In this document: positions 30,201-36,915 of the stretch, in pieces
How positions within the stretch are numbered: position 1 is the stretch's first letter
Layout: every line of letters begins with the position of its first letter
Assembly (NCBI GenBank): GCA_949752735.1
Contig: OX457036.1
Location: forward strand, 7,286,192-7,350,191
From: Lumbricus terrestris
Lineage: Eukaryota > Annelida > Clitellata > Crassiclitellata > Lumbricidae
DNA: 64,000 bases
Reading direction: 5' to 3'
Notes under the pieces: generated by a model
Seen by the model: the letters and a program-made list of their open reading frames with translations, nothing else
Told to the model about the DNA's origin: nothing
The model's database searches: none
Position numbers and translations under genes: made by a program

Positions 30201-32971
30201 CACTAAGGCTAAGCGAGCCTATGAGTAATTTAGGTAATTATTTTTATAGCGGCGAGACTCTGCTAAGCAATGGAGGCGTGATATTTAACGTTGCAACGCT
30301 AATGGCTTTTGAATCTGTGGAGGGTCATTGCATAATTACGTAACGCTCGAGGGTGGGTGGATGGGGTAAGCTGAACGTTACGTAACGCCTTGAAAAAAAT
30401 TATTAAATGAGTATTAAATTACCATCGAATGACACTTCAGACATGATGTGATCGAAGTTTAAACTTCGTGACATTGATTTAAAACTTAACCGAAGTAGGT
30501 CTGTATATCTAAAGAAGATGGATCAATCTATCCCCCCCGGATGGAATACACCGGTAGAGACTATCCGGGGGCCGGCGGGGGGATAAACCGTTTCTATCCC
30601 CCATCGTGTGAAATCATCCCCGGGGGATAAAAAATCATATGTCATAAGGCATCGTTTTTAAAAAGCGTAGAGATTGCAAATAATAATTATGCTTTATTCG
30701 AAATCGAAACCCAATGCCAGGACAAATGCGCGCAGTCACAAAGAGCGCTGGATAAATGAGACAATTGTAGCAACATTTATTTAAACCAGAAATAAACTAG
30801 AATTATAAGGCTGTGGGCACTGCAGGAAGGCACCAAAAACATAACCTACCAGAATACCGTATATTAATTATTCAGACTTGAAATTGTCGTGCAAGTTCGT
30901 AAAGTTCATAAAAAAATATAGCTTACATCCGGACCTAATGTAACAAAAAGACAAGAGTTTAGCGGACGTGCCTTGATGAAATAAGCATAACCATTTTTAT
31001 GCCCTTGAATGCCTTGATCGAAAATAGATTTCAGTCTGCACTCTATAGCGATTGAAACAAACCGACCCATCTAAAACAGATGAATTTGTCATTGATAAGC
31101 GTATTATTAGCTTCACGTCGCCATTGAAAAGAGGAATTATTGAAAAATCGACAAAAATAAGTCGGGGCTAGACCTCCATTTACTTATCAGTTTTGCTCCA
31201 CGCTTTGCTGTCCCGTTTTACTTCCTTGTTTCATATCTCCGATTCATTTCCCAGTTTCACATGGACTAACCATGTCGCAGCCTTTAGATCGAACTCTGGC
31301 AACACCGCATACCAAAGCCACACCCATAACTTTTATAGTATAGGGCCTAATAAAAGGTGTCTACGGGTATCTTGGTGTAAAGGGTGGACTTGCAGCCTGT
31401 TGCTCTAGAATTAAAGAGGCTCCGTGTTGAATGATCTCCCTGATGAGGTGCGTACATAACCACAAGATATCAACATATTTAAGCTACCAAACGAAGGAAG
31501 TTAACACAACGTCGCCTGAGAATTCTAGTCGCGTATCTCCACTTTTGTAAATTCCGAGAAAAACGAGGAAGAAGTTTCGCAACTTTGGACGTAAGAAAAG
31601 AGATTCAATGCAATAAAATTTCAGGCGCAGACGTCATATTAAAGCTTCGACATTGAATAAGGGATGGTGTATTAAAATGAAATTGAAACCTAGAATTATC
31701 CAATTCTATTTCAAATAGGGGGTGTCATCCATAGTTTATGAGAACACTTTGTCGTATTTCCATCAATGATCAGATCTAAGCCTAATTATGTTTTGCCAAA
31801 AAACGAGGGGTGACCTCACTAAAAGTGATATAACTTTTGTTCTGTTTGAAATATTTTGATGAAATCTGACCATCAAGTGTAAATATGAATTGTCTTTAAG
31901 CCTGTAAAATTTAATTTCGAAAAATTTACTTCTGGCCAAGATATTGGCAAAAAACCTTAGGGGGCTACGTTTTTATGGCCCACCCTGTACATCAAATCTG
32001 CTGTAAGCCAGACTCCATTTTGTCCATTTTGCAAGCTGCCAGTACAGATTCCAGGGAGGTCAAACTATAGATAAAGTTGGATAAGGGGCTATGGTTATCA
32101 CTCCTCGGGATTTGCACCCAGACTGACTGTCTGTTTGTCTGTACAAAGAATTGATACCCAAACTCATCTGATCCTCGGATCCTCCACCTTCCTAAACGCC
32201 AACCGCATTAACAGTTACTCTGGCCCTCTGGATACCAGACGCGGACCTCTTTCTGACTACCCTTTAGAACATGCTTCTAACTCGATGCAGCGCTTGTGAA
32301 TAAGCTGGTGAGTAAGATCTGCGATTGGCTTTCGAGTGGCGTTTTAAATTTTAAAGCTTAGAAATTACGATTTTATTACAGAAGCAGCTAGAGGAGCACT
32401 TGCCCCTTGAAAACTGACACCTATTTTGCTCTCATTCATTCATTCGTTCATTTTATGAACTTATATAGCGCACCTTTAGGAAACTACCTTTTAACATCTA
32501 CCAGTTGTTATGATTTTTAAAAAATTTGTAAGGAAACTATTCGTATTAAAAATTGTACACAAAATGAAACTGAGACATTTGCATAGAAACCTCTTTGAAA
32601 AAATATCCGTATTCCTAATTTCCAGCTGTTCATTTTTCAAACTCTTGCTACGAAGAAATTTAACCGTGACCATCGTAAAAACTTTGCCCCTCCCTGCAAA
32701 AAATTCTGCGGGCACTTATGTTGTAACAGGAATATACATGTAGTTACCCAGACAGTTTCTGACTTTCGACGCTATCCTCCAGACGTGAGACTTGAGCTTT
32801 GAGACCATGAACTTCTGATTGAATTCTATTGCCTACGGCAAATAACGCGTCGCTGTATTGGTTGTCTTGTTCATCATTCTTGCAGTCACCAGCTGTACTC
32901 TGCCCCATTGCAAAATAGTCGTCCACATTTATTATAAGCAACAGCAAAACAGCAAGCGAAAACTTTGCCAT
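4784..32971 (-). CDS. Secreted C-type lectin, three coding exons (gene model)
   Basis: Model: exon 1 32971-32748, exon 2 12462-12275, exon 3 5061-4784, giving 229 residues. Residues 1 to about 21 form a signal peptide ([16 protein letters not shown]). About 25-75 is a short polar neck with heptad-like spacing. Residues 78-229 form one C-type lectin domain, with the first Cys at 78, WIGG at 157-160, EPN at 193-195, WND at 212-214 and a final VCE. EPN plus WND is the Ca2+-site-2 pattern usually linked to mannose-type sugars, so a secreted pattern-recognition or agglutinin role is inferred. Exon 1 ends with two bases of a codon and exon 2 supplies one. Exon 2 ends with one base and exon 3 supplies two. 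Introns are 20.3 and 7.2 kb and full of transposons. The specific orthologue is not known. Confidence 0.85.
5064..6035. other. Lectin intron 2, no recognisable element
   Basis: AT-rich intronic sequence. A short inverted pair, ACCACCCCCC and GGGGGTGGT, sits at about 5840-5870. No coding or element signature was recognised. Confidence 0.5.
6040..6617. repeat. (TATG)n microsatellite, imperfect
   Basis: About 580 bases of TATG repeats with scattered GCATG, GTGTG and short TATATA interruptions. It produces artefactual frames of repeated Met-Tyr-Val-Cys on one strand and His-Thr-Tyr-Ile on the other. It lies in lectin intron 2. Confidence 0.95.
6618..7222. other. Unclassified block between two microsatellites
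   Basis: About 600 bases of balanced composition rich in GACTG/CTGAC words and CT runs (7120-7200). The GC content and sharp edges resemble part of a mobile element such as an LTR, but no partner repeat, TIR or target duplication was found in the window. Confidence 0.4.
7223..7541. repeat. (TATG)n followed by (GGAT)n microsatellite
   Basis: About 55 bases of TATG grade into about 265 bases of nearly perfect GGAT repeats, with a single GGGTGG interruption near 7418. The open frames across it (Trp-Met-Asp-Gly repeats and His-Pro-Ser-Ile repeats) are artefacts. Confidence 0.95.
7556..8050. other. Intronic sequence with no recognised feature
   Basis: AT-rich and without a convincing frame or repeat. 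It includes a short self-complementary word, TTCGTAAAACGAA, near 7695. Confidence 0.45.
8053..8270 (+). mobile_element. tRNA-derived SINE
   Basis: The head has a tRNA-like box A (TGGCCGAGTGG, about 8064-8074) and box B (GGTTCGATCCC, about 8107-8117) at tRNA spacing, as in Ser/Leu-type tRNAs. A roughly 100-base body follows, then CCGCTATATAAATTT and an (ATTTAC)n tail. The CGCTATATAAAT tail is shared with LINE 3' ends elsewhere in the window, which suggests mobilisation by that LINE family. It is not a tRNA gene: acceptor-stem pairing and a 3' terminator are missing. Confidence 0.8.
8440..9170. repeat. Purine-rich (GA) tract with a 155-bp direct duplication
   Basis: More than 700 bases are dominated by A and G on the plus strand. 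The segment starting AAGAAATAAAATAAG at 8526 recurs at 8681 with the same downstream order (GGAGGATGGGCGAAAG), a tandem duplication with a 155-base period. The Ser/Leu/Pro-rich frames on the minus strand are composition artefacts. Confidence 0.8.
9180..9545. repeat. Degenerate minisatellite, left part
   Basis: Loosely repeated units of 30-45 bases centre on GATAAGAATTTAATT and TAAGAATCTAACTAGGAAGG. The array is interrupted by the foldback element at 9546-11791 and resumes at 11792. Confidence 0.6.
9546..11791. mobile_element. Foldback-type DNA transposon with tandem-repeat arms and 4-bp target duplication
   Basis: The ends are inverted copies of CTGCCGTGCTAAGCAAA, continuing to about 31 bases. 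AATA precedes the left end (9542-9545) and follows the right end (11792-11795). The left half (about 10120-10760) and right half (about 10880-11420) hold the same 150-190-bp unit in opposite orientation, marked by 'ATGGCCGCCATTTT' and 'GATTCTAAGTGAA' words. The right half has a near-exact 190-base tandem duplication. A LINE fragment is inserted in the left part. No transposase frame is seen. The superfamily is unknown. Confidence 0.8.
9742..10060 (-). pseudogene. LINE reverse transcriptase C-terminal fragment inside the foldback element
   Basis: The minus strand encodes [14 protein letters not shown], then after a frameshift a segment with GHVRRM-like, [14 protein letters not shown] and ASSSYR motifs ending in a stop at 9742. 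The same C-terminal block and end (ASSSACA) occur at 43684-44134 on the plus strand, so both belong to one LINE family. It is 5'-truncated. Confidence 0.7.
11792..11945. repeat. Degenerate minisatellite, right part
   Basis: GATAAGAATCTAA-type units resume after the foldback element, continuing the array of 9180-9545. Confidence 0.55.
11946..12274. other. Intronic sequence next to lectin exon 2
   Basis: No feature was recognised apart from the exon 2 splice donor at its right edge. Confidence 0.5.
12275..12462 (-). CDS. C-type lectin exon 2 (first half of lectin domain)
   Basis: This is a 188-base exon. The acceptor is TTTTTCAG (ending 12463), and the donor G|GTAAGA lies at 12275/12274. It encodes 62 full residues plus one base at each end: [10 protein letters not shown], then CY, a W-N-A-S-Q-Q-A-C helix, RSAHLAVIN and EQQIVNSII. 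This is the classic first half of a C-type lectin domain (two Cys, the 'W..A...C' helix and the 'HLA.I' strand). Its phases fit exons 1 and 3 exactly. Confidence 0.9.
12463..12896. other. Lectin intron 1, proximal part
   Basis: It holds the exon 2 acceptor (polypyrimidine then CAG on the minus strand) and a purine-rich stretch at 12710-12740 and 12835-12870. Nothing else was recognised. Confidence 0.5.
13400..13453 (+). pseudogene. LINE C-terminal fragment, part 1 (continues at 14732)
   Basis: The conceptual translation ends in a segment that joins, across the hAT at 13454-14723, to '[10 protein letters not shown]...VCLVVGPG' at 14732 onward. The join fits the LINE C-terminus seen at 40341-41027, where the order is SGKLLVPR, then RRAFSVVGP. 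It was interrupted by a clean transposon insertion. Confidence 0.55.
13454..14723. mobile_element. Non-autonomous hAT element with GC-rich subterminal repeats
   Basis: The ends are CTGAGCTCTGCGCCG (left) and the complement of CAGAGCCCTGCGCCG (right). The flanks are CTTTCAGT at 13446-13453 and CTTTCAGC at 14724-14731, an 8-bp duplication with one mismatch. Subterminal blocks of 'GTCGGCG', 'GGCGGCGGCGCGCCGAC' and similar words are inverted between the two ends. No transposase was seen. It is about 1.27 kb. Confidence 0.8.
14732..14960 (+). pseudogene. LINE C-terminus and 3' tail, part 2
   Basis: It encodes VCLVVGPG followed by a degenerate C-terminus, then GAGCGCCTCTGAGTAG and GGGCGCAGTATAAATT, the 3' tail shared by many LINE copies in this window. 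Confidence 0.55.
15128..15725 (-). repeat. 3' LTR of the Gypsy element
   Basis: 598 bases, TG...CA ends, preceded on the minus strand by the purine tract AGTGGGGGGAGCA (polypurine tract, about 15726-15738). It shares GACTCTGAAAACCAAC, CTGAGAGGGAACA and the GGCGACGGCAGCAGA words with 18509-18996. It contains internal tandem copies of a block of about 90 bases (AGGAACACGGGCA...GCCGTCGAGTC). Confidence 0.85.
15832..16100. repeat. Tandem repeat, GGCCAACGGGCC unit, five copies
   Basis: GGCCAACGGG, GACCAACGGG, GGTCAACGGG, GGACAACGGG and GGCCAACGGG occur at about 15836, 15909, 15965, 16016 and 16082. The spacing of 50-75 bases reflects a diverged tandem unit between the integrase remnant and the 3' LTR of the Gypsy element. 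Confidence 0.7.
16307..16720 (-). pseudogene. Gypsy integrase remnant
   Basis: The minus-strand frame contains [11 protein letters not shown] followed by [19 protein letters not shown] and [14 protein letters not shown], the stretch from the second catalytic Asp region to the C-terminal part of the integrase core in Gypsy elements. Catalytic spacing is disrupted and the frame is partial. The upstream part is replaced by the foldback insertion boundary near 16735. Confidence 0.8.
16736..17323. mobile_element. Foldback (MULE-like) element, copy 2, with perfect 9-bp target duplication
   Basis: It has the same termini (GGTGTCACGAC / GTCGTGGAACC), the same 15-bp terminal array and the same GAAGCTGGAT minisatellite core as 2353-2894. 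The flanks CCTTCCGAC (16727-16735 and 17324-17332) are a perfect 9-bp duplication. It is inserted in the dead Gypsy element, so it moved after the Gypsy insertion. Confidence 0.9.
17333..18180 (-). pseudogene. Gypsy aspartic protease and protease-RT linker remnant
   Basis: The minus strand shows LIDTG (protease catalytic Asp-Thr-Gly) near 18085, then after frameshifts a flap and C-terminal stretch ([13 protein letters not shown]...[14 protein letters not shown], about 17800-17950). A linker with [18 protein letters not shown] follows (about 17530-17600). Several stops and shifts are present. The long plus-strand frame over 17713-18435 is its antisense shadow. Confidence 0.75.
18181..18508 (-). 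pseudogene. Gypsy gag C-terminal remnant with zinc knuckle
   Basis: The minus strand encodes a basic, Arg-rich segment and then [17 protein letters not shown], a retroviral-type CX2CX4HX4C knuckle in which one codon has become a stop. It is fused upstream directly to the truncated 5' LTR, so the leader and gag N-terminus are deleted. Confidence 0.75.
18509..18996 (-). repeat. 5' LTR of the Gypsy element (truncated)
   Basis: It starts TGTAATGATCCTGGGGTG on the minus strand. It matches 15355-15725 over its length, but the part corresponding to 15128-15354 is missing. It contains one additional copy of the roughly 90-base internal block compared with the other LTR. Confidence 0.8.
19556..19720 (-). 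repeat. (ATTC)n tract with LINE/SINE 3' tail
   Basis: About 100 bases of ATTC repeats, followed on the plus strand by CGAAAATTTACATAGCGTCG, which on the minus strand reads as the common 'GCGCTATGTAAAT' tail followed by (GAAT)n. The microsatellite is most likely the expanded tail of that element. Confidence 0.65.
20240..21228. mobile_element. Inner foldback element with GGGCGCAATCAA terminal arrays
   Basis: The arms consist of GGGCGCAATCAA and variant units, inverted between 20240-20480 and 21080-21228. The flanks are GTTGTACGT (20231-20239) and GTAGTACGT (21229-21237), a 9-bp duplication with one mismatch. The core (about 20570-21070) is a minisatellite of GAAATGGAAGCTGGATGAAG and GAAGTTGGATTGATGAAAAT units, clearly the same core as in 2353-2894 and 16736-17323 although the terminal arrays are unrelated. 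Confidence 0.85.
21808..21862. repeat. Perfect 55-nt palindrome (27-bp stem)
   Basis: TAGTTGTTATAGCTGTCAAC begins a 27-base arm that is followed, after one central T, by its exact complement. It lies inside the outer foldback element. No target duplication is visible. Confidence 0.9.
22398..22640 (-). pseudogene. LINE (RTE-like) C-terminal fragment
   Basis: The minus strand encodes [20 protein letters not shown] followed by VDGSKK and a Pro/Trp-rich stretch, the pattern of the polyprotein C-terminus in RTE-like LINEs. The piece CCTTCCGAACATTAATGCAT also occurs at 21914 inside the outer foldback, so part of this LINE is duplicated there. Confidence 0.6.
22620..23260 (+). repeat. Dispersed repeat with CCCGGCATTGCCCGGG head and pyrimidine-rich body
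   Basis: It starts ACTAGCTGGGGTACCCGGC, continues with several hundred bases of CCCTCC-rich sequence, then a block ending AAAACTGTGGCCGTTCATAG, (CAAA)n-like and a TATATA tail. Related heads occur at 29597 and, in a GTTGCTGTGGC variant, at 46319 and 49743. The class is not determined. A 3' microsatellite tail suggests a retroposon. Confidence 0.6.
23265..24309 (-). pseudogene. LINE reverse transcriptase (palm and C-terminal), split by hAT
   Basis: On the minus strand, reading from 24180, a [15 protein letters not shown] segment precedes [10 protein letters not shown] and FADDIDSID (the catalytic ADD). Further on come [13 protein letters not shown] and [16 protein letters not shown], the expected order for a non-LTR RT. 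A block of unrelated sequence lies at about 23700-23930. The fragment is cut at 24309 by a hAT insertion and resumes at 29383. Frameshifts and stops are present. Confidence 0.75.
25714..26000 (+). pseudogene. LINE C-terminal fragment
   Basis: The frame from about 25714 encodes [35 protein letters not shown], a FFELAP segment, [11 protein letters not shown] and a [11 protein letters not shown] end. This is the well-known C-terminus of non-LTR polyproteins in aquatic animals ([17 protein letters not shown]). It is followed by a (CAAT)n tail. It lies within the hAT element. Confidence 0.75.
26010..26110 (-). repeat. LINE/SINE 3' tail
   Basis: On the minus strand it reads ACTGAGTAGAGATCTTGAAG then GGGGCGCTATATAAATTC, the shared tail, abutting a GATT-type repeat. 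Confidence 0.6.
26230..27985. other. Unclassified interior of the hAT element
   Basis: No gene was recognised. The phrase ATGAGATCT.TCCTTGATACC occurs twice, at about 26698 and 27068, showing an internal duplication. Weak open frames (26388-26681 minus, 26919-27299 plus) have no recognisable motif. Confidence 0.4.
27992..28220 (-). mobile_element. tRNA-derived SINE
   Basis: On the minus strand a tRNA-like head (GGTGGTATACTGGTAGCG as box A region, then GGTTCGAGGTCC as box B) is followed by a roughly 130-base body. A tail GAGTAAGGTGTTTGAAGGGG then follows, with CGCTCTAACAAGG and an (AAAC)n end. The tail resembles that of the LINE copies. It differs in head and body from the SINE at 8053. Confidence 0.65.
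29383..29590 (-). pseudogene. Continuation of the LINE split by the hAT element
   Basis: After the repeated GTCATCGC the minus-strand LINE resumes with pieces such as [20 protein letters not shown], upstream of the RT palm at 23935-24180. It is degraded and ends near the dispersed repeat at 29597. Confidence 0.5.
29597..30190 (+). repeat. Dispersed repeat with tandem CCCGGCGTTGCCCGGGAAATT heads
   Basis: The head word (ACCCGGCGTTGCCCGGG and decayed versions) recurs about every 80-110 bases at 29605, 29730 and 29860. It is followed at about 30080-30190 by a block with GCGAAACTGTGGACGT and an ATAAACATACA tail similar to the end of the 22620 repeat. Confidence 0.55.
30200..32424. other. Lectin intron 1, distal part, few features
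   Basis: Points seen: ACGTTACGTAACG-type palindromes near 30335 and 30378; a cluster of inverted TATCCCCC/GGGGGATA words at 30520-30630; and TTTTTATGGCCCACCCTGTA ending near 31990, which looks like one end of a Tc1/mariner element whose other end was not found. No coding region was recognised. Confidence 0.45.
32425..32490 (-). repeat. LINE/SINE 3' tail with (GAAT)n
   Basis: On the minus strand, GTTTCCTAAAGGTGCGCTAT then ATAAGTTC and (GAAT)n, the common tail in short form. Confidence 0.55.
32748..32971 (-). CDS. C-type lectin exon 1 (signal peptide and neck)
   Basis: The ATG is at 32971. The in-frame GTG two codons upstream is not used. The exon encodes [20 protein letters not shown], a signal peptide, followed by a hydrophilic stretch ending in [16 protein letters not shown] that could form a short coiled-coil trimerisation neck. 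The donor is CTGG|GTAACT at 32748/32747, leaving two bases of a Gly codon. Without splicing the frame stops one codon later. Linkage to exons 2 and 3 rests on strand, phase and domain logic. Confidence 0.75.
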
Positions 32972-33080
32972 TCTCACTACTATGTTACTAACGCTTTAGG
33001 AAAGGCTACGACGCAACTGCAAAACGTCCACAGAGAAAATGCACTCTACTTAATGCTTTAATCTGCGATTCATAACAGGG

Positions 33081-33100
33081 TCTATATATAATATTATATA
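33081..33100 (-). promoter_or_regulatory. Possible TATA region of the lectin gene
   Basis: On the minus strand, TATATAATATTATATATAGA lies about 110-130 bases before the lectin ATG, with no intervening in-frame gene. The spacing would leave a 5' UTR of roughly 80-100 bases. AT-rich runs are common in this window, so this is only a candidate. Confidence 0.35.
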
Positions 33101-33109
33101 GCCTATAAT

Positions 33110-33617
33110 TATATACATGCTTCGAGAGGTCCAATGAAAAGCGTTTGCCTCACCACTCGCAATACTGTCAGTCATATGATTATTTGCCGTCAGCATTTTG
33201 ATTAGTAGCCTAGGCCTAGTCGAAGCCAATCCTAAGGCCAGTGCCGTAAATCCCGGGGAGGGAAGGGAGGGAATTCTCTCCCCACTTTTCAACCTGGGGA
33301 GGGAACGTTGAGGAATTTCCTCCCCACAATTTCTCTCGGCTGTGTCACAATGTTAAGGTCTGCAAGCTGTGGGCGACTGCACATTGTACAATCGAATTGT
33401 AGATACTTGGAAACTTGCTCTGTGGGTTTTAAAAGCTAGAGCTACAATTAAGAGGTGCAAATGTATCCATTGAAATTTGAAAGATAAGATCTCCACTTGA
33501 TTAATACAAAGGGAAATGAATTTATGATGTGACAAGTACACCCAATATAGGCATTATGATCCTGCAAGACTGCAGGGAGATATATCGGCCATGCAGCGAG
33601 AATACAGATAATGACTG
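33110..33617. other. 5' flank of the lectin gene
   Basis: A CAGTGCCGTAAATCCCGGGG word at 33239 resembles a hAT end, but no partner was found. A GGGGAGGGAA/TTCCTCCCC inverted pair lies at 33293-33330. No gene was seen. Confidence 0.4.
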
Positions 33618-33638
33618 TATATATATATATATATATAT

Positions 33639-35562
33639 TAGGGTGTTTTTAAGGTACATGCGAAATTTTCAAATAAAAGATTTTTTAACGACCAAGGGAA
33701 ATTGTTGTGCCAAATCATGTGTAAACTGAAAATCTGAAATTATATCTCGATAGCTGAACATTTAGGACTTGCTCAAGAGGCCTGAAGTTAGGAACACGGT
33801 TGCATTGCAAGCATTAGAATCTACGATTTCAATACTTGCGAGCTGCATGCTATAGAACCCTTCTCAGTGACTAGTTCCCAGAAAATAAACATTCATGATC
33901 ATGTCGTTACTGAAGTGATGTTGTTTTTGTCACTGGTCATGTGTTGCAAATGACGGGAAGTGGTGCTTTTAATTCTTGTATCATTTAGCAGGCGCAATGC
34001 AAAATTGATTACAAAAACTGAGATTTAGTTGATAAGGCACTACTGATATCACTTCGGCTATGCGAAGCTGTCTTCACAAAGGAGAGGTTCCCATGCAAGG
34101 TAGGCCTACTGCTCAATTTACGTAGGCCTATACACCAAGGAATCATTGTCCGGATGACAACGTATAGGAGACAGTAGCAATTGTACGTTTCAATGCGGGA
34201 GAGATGATCTTGCAGTCCTGTCAGCAGAGATTCTTCTGACTCACAAGTTCCTCTTACTCTTCACTTGAATAACAAGCTCATGCCAGATGTTACAGAGACA
34301 ATAAAGATAATGGTATATTTCATAAGAATGTTACCAAGCTATTGGCCATCCCCTAACTCCACTCAGTGACATCTATTGTCATGTCAGATTCTTGATGGCT
34401 GGGATCTGAAGCTTGGGATTGGAAAACAAAATCCTGGCCATGTGTTTTGACATAGTGGCGAGTAAAACGAGTTGCAAAGACAGCATATGCATGAAGCTGG
34501 AAGCGAAATTGGGAAAGGACCTCTTGAACCTCGCCATCGATACCATGCCTCTGAAATTGTTCTAGAAAAGTGTTTCACTGCATGATTCTGCAAGGACTCC
34601 AGTATTGGAAGTCTTTAGTCAAGAGCTACTAGGGCTAATAGTCATTTTCCAAAGATGAATTCCACCAAAGGGAATAAAGTTCAGGTGCCAGGTGCATTAT
34701 CAATTTTTCATTCAGCGACGTCAAAGCACAGAGAGGTTAATCTCGACCATCCTACTCTGAAAAGGTATCGAATCATTTATTCGAAGTGTCACTCTCTGTG
34801 ACAGCAACTTAGTCTCACGTGAAGTACTATTTCACCTGTGTACCTGAAACAATGAAGCCCAACGGGGAATCCGTACCTATACCATGCCAGAGAAGTCTTA
34901 CATGTCTCCCTAACAGTATTTTCCAGACACCTTTGATTTTTGTCATAGATCCTGGTTGGCCACAGCTTTTTGACGAGTCATAGACTACAGCATGCGCAAC
35001 GAATTTGATGATCTGGGATCTGATCTCATGAGAGGCTTCCTACTGTAAGCTTACCAAAAGCCACCATCAAAAATATTCAAGATCCTCGGATTGGACTGCT
35101 CTCTTCGTGATTGAGACCCGCGACAATGGTAGTCAGAACAATCATACAGTGAGGCAAAATTAAATCATAATAGCTGACCCGACCTAAGAGAGACGAATGA
35201 TCTGGGAGAGTGACTTTTACGCAGTCCTTCAATGAAGTCCTGGTCAGAAATAAAAGAGAGAAACAATTGGTTCTGCAATGGTCAAGTAAATCCAGATTTT
35301 TTCGAATGTACTAAGAGGAATAAACTATGACAACTTAGAGATTTTGTCTTATATCTGATGGTTATGCGTCCAATTTACTTGGATCTGTGAAAATTACAAT
35401 GTGCCACAATGGTGCCTAAGTGGTTATTCTTCCAGTGCTTTGAGCAAGTCCTAAATCTATTCCGATTTTCATCTAATTTGGCAGATAACTATACTTCTGA
35501 AGGTGGAACACAAAATCATATTGGTCGTTATTGGCATCGAGATTTTAATTTTTAGACACACC

Positions 35563-35566
<4 letters not shown>
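33639..35566. mobile_element. Unclassified TIR element inserted in a TA repeat
   Basis: Left end TTAGGGTGTTTTTAAGG follows (TA)n, and right end TTTTTAGACACACCCTAA is followed by (TA)n, so short inverted ends flank about 1.9 kb in a TA target. The interior has no convincing frame. A minus-strand segment near 34400-34560 (EVLSQFRFQLHAY) weakly resembles one at 45400-45470 (EVQFRFQLLGQY), so the two regions may share an origin. Confidence 0.45.
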
Positions 35567-35608
<42 letters not shown>

Positions 35609-35650
35609 CAACAATCATGTATGTATAGAATACATACATGATTGTTGTAT

Positions 35651-35687
<37 letters not shown>

Positions 35688-35700
35688 GCATACATACGTG
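35567..35700. repeat. (TA)n tract with an embedded hairpin
   Basis: TA dinucleotide repeats surround an inverted pair ATACATACAACAATCATGTA / TACATGATTGTTGTAT at about 35604-35655. Confidence 0.8.
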
Positions 35701-35738
35701 TAAATTCGAACTGGACAAGCTCCTGTACGCCTATTATA

Positions 35739-36578
35739 CAGGGTGGCGCAAAATAAACCGGACTATTAGTTTTTGCAATTGCATCGCTTGAATAATCAAA
35801 GTAATTATCGGCTTAAAACTGGCATTGGTTTGGCATTTTATATAGCATTGAATGAACTGTAAAATTTCAGAATTTTCTGAATGCGTAAGAAATTTCAGTC
35901 AAAGTGATGTTCAATATGTCCTCCGTTTGCTGCGATAATCAATGATAATCGCTTGCGAAACTGTCCAATAGCCCGGTTGATAGTGTCCTCGCTGATTTCG
36001 TCCCAGCATGCGGTCAGAACTTCTTTCAAATGTTCAATATCTCGAATTCTCTGCCTGTAGACAAGCTGCTGAAGCATTCCCAAGATGGAATAGTCTACGG
36101 GATTCAAGTATGGACTGTTCGGTGGCCAATTTTCTGGTTCAATAAAGTCTGGAACGTGAGCAGTGAGAAAAGCAACTGATTTTCGTGAACGATGAGCAGG
36201 TGCTCCATCCTGCTGGAAAGTGAAATTGTGACCAGAGTGAGCTATAATGTCTGGCAGTTATCCTTGATGTAGGACGACGTCACAGTAATAGGAACTGTTA
36301 ACTTTTGCTCCTTGTTCAACGAAAACTAATGACGATTTCTCCAGCAGCTGCGATACGGCAACCGCAACCATGATGCTCTGTGAGAAGTGCTTCCGACCTT
36401 TCAGCAAGCGTTCTGAAGGAATGTCTCGTTTCACAGCTACGTTGGTGTACACTCGATCATTCTGTGAATTGGTTGGTGTTTGGACTGTCTAATGATAGTT
36501 TTAAGGCAATAATTACTTTGATTATTCAAGCGATGCAATTGCAAAAACTAATAGTCCGGTTTATTTTGCGCCACCCTG
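35739..36578 (-). mobile_element. Tc1/mariner-superfamily transposon relic with perfect TIRs
   Basis: The ends CAGGGTGGCGCAAAATAAAC are inverted and identical over at least 50 bases, flanked by TA on both sides. The minus strand encodes the transposase core from VKRDIPSERLLKGRKHFSQ through QQDGAPAHRSRKS (catalytic Asp) to WPPNSPYLNPVDYSI and a C-terminus ending IEHHFD. The expected third catalytic Asp of the SPDLNP box is Tyr here. The N-terminal DNA-binding domain is missing and a stop lies near 36258. It is therefore inactive, but mobilisable ends remain. Confidence 0.85.
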
Positions 36579-36599
36579 TAAATAAGCTTACCTTTGTGA

Positions 36600-36915
36600 C
36601 TTAAAGCACGAACTCCTCTCCGCAGTTACCTTCCCCGCCCTCTTCAGTCTGCTGATCGATCGACTTGATCATCTATAGTTCCCCGGGCAAGGACTATGTC
36701 ATGAGATTCATGACCCAACACCGAGCGTTTGCCATTGTAGACCCTTCTATGTGGAATGGCCTTCCTCCATCTATCCGTAGTAAGATCTTATCTTCAGCCC
36801 TTCGCTGCTTGAAGTCTTTAATCTTATTTCCTCGGGGCTGTCACGCCGAGAGCGCCTCTGAATAGCTAGTACTGTAATATGCGCTTTATAAATTCTCATG
36901 TACAATACAACATAT
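36600..36915 (+). pseudogene. LINE C-terminus and 3' tail
   Basis: The frame 36665-36865 encodes QHRAFAIVDPSMWNGLPPSI and a Lys/Leu-rich end, then GAGCGCCTCTGAATAG and a GCGCTTTATAAATTC tail with ACAATAC repeats, as in other CR1/L2-like copies here. Confidence 0.7.
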
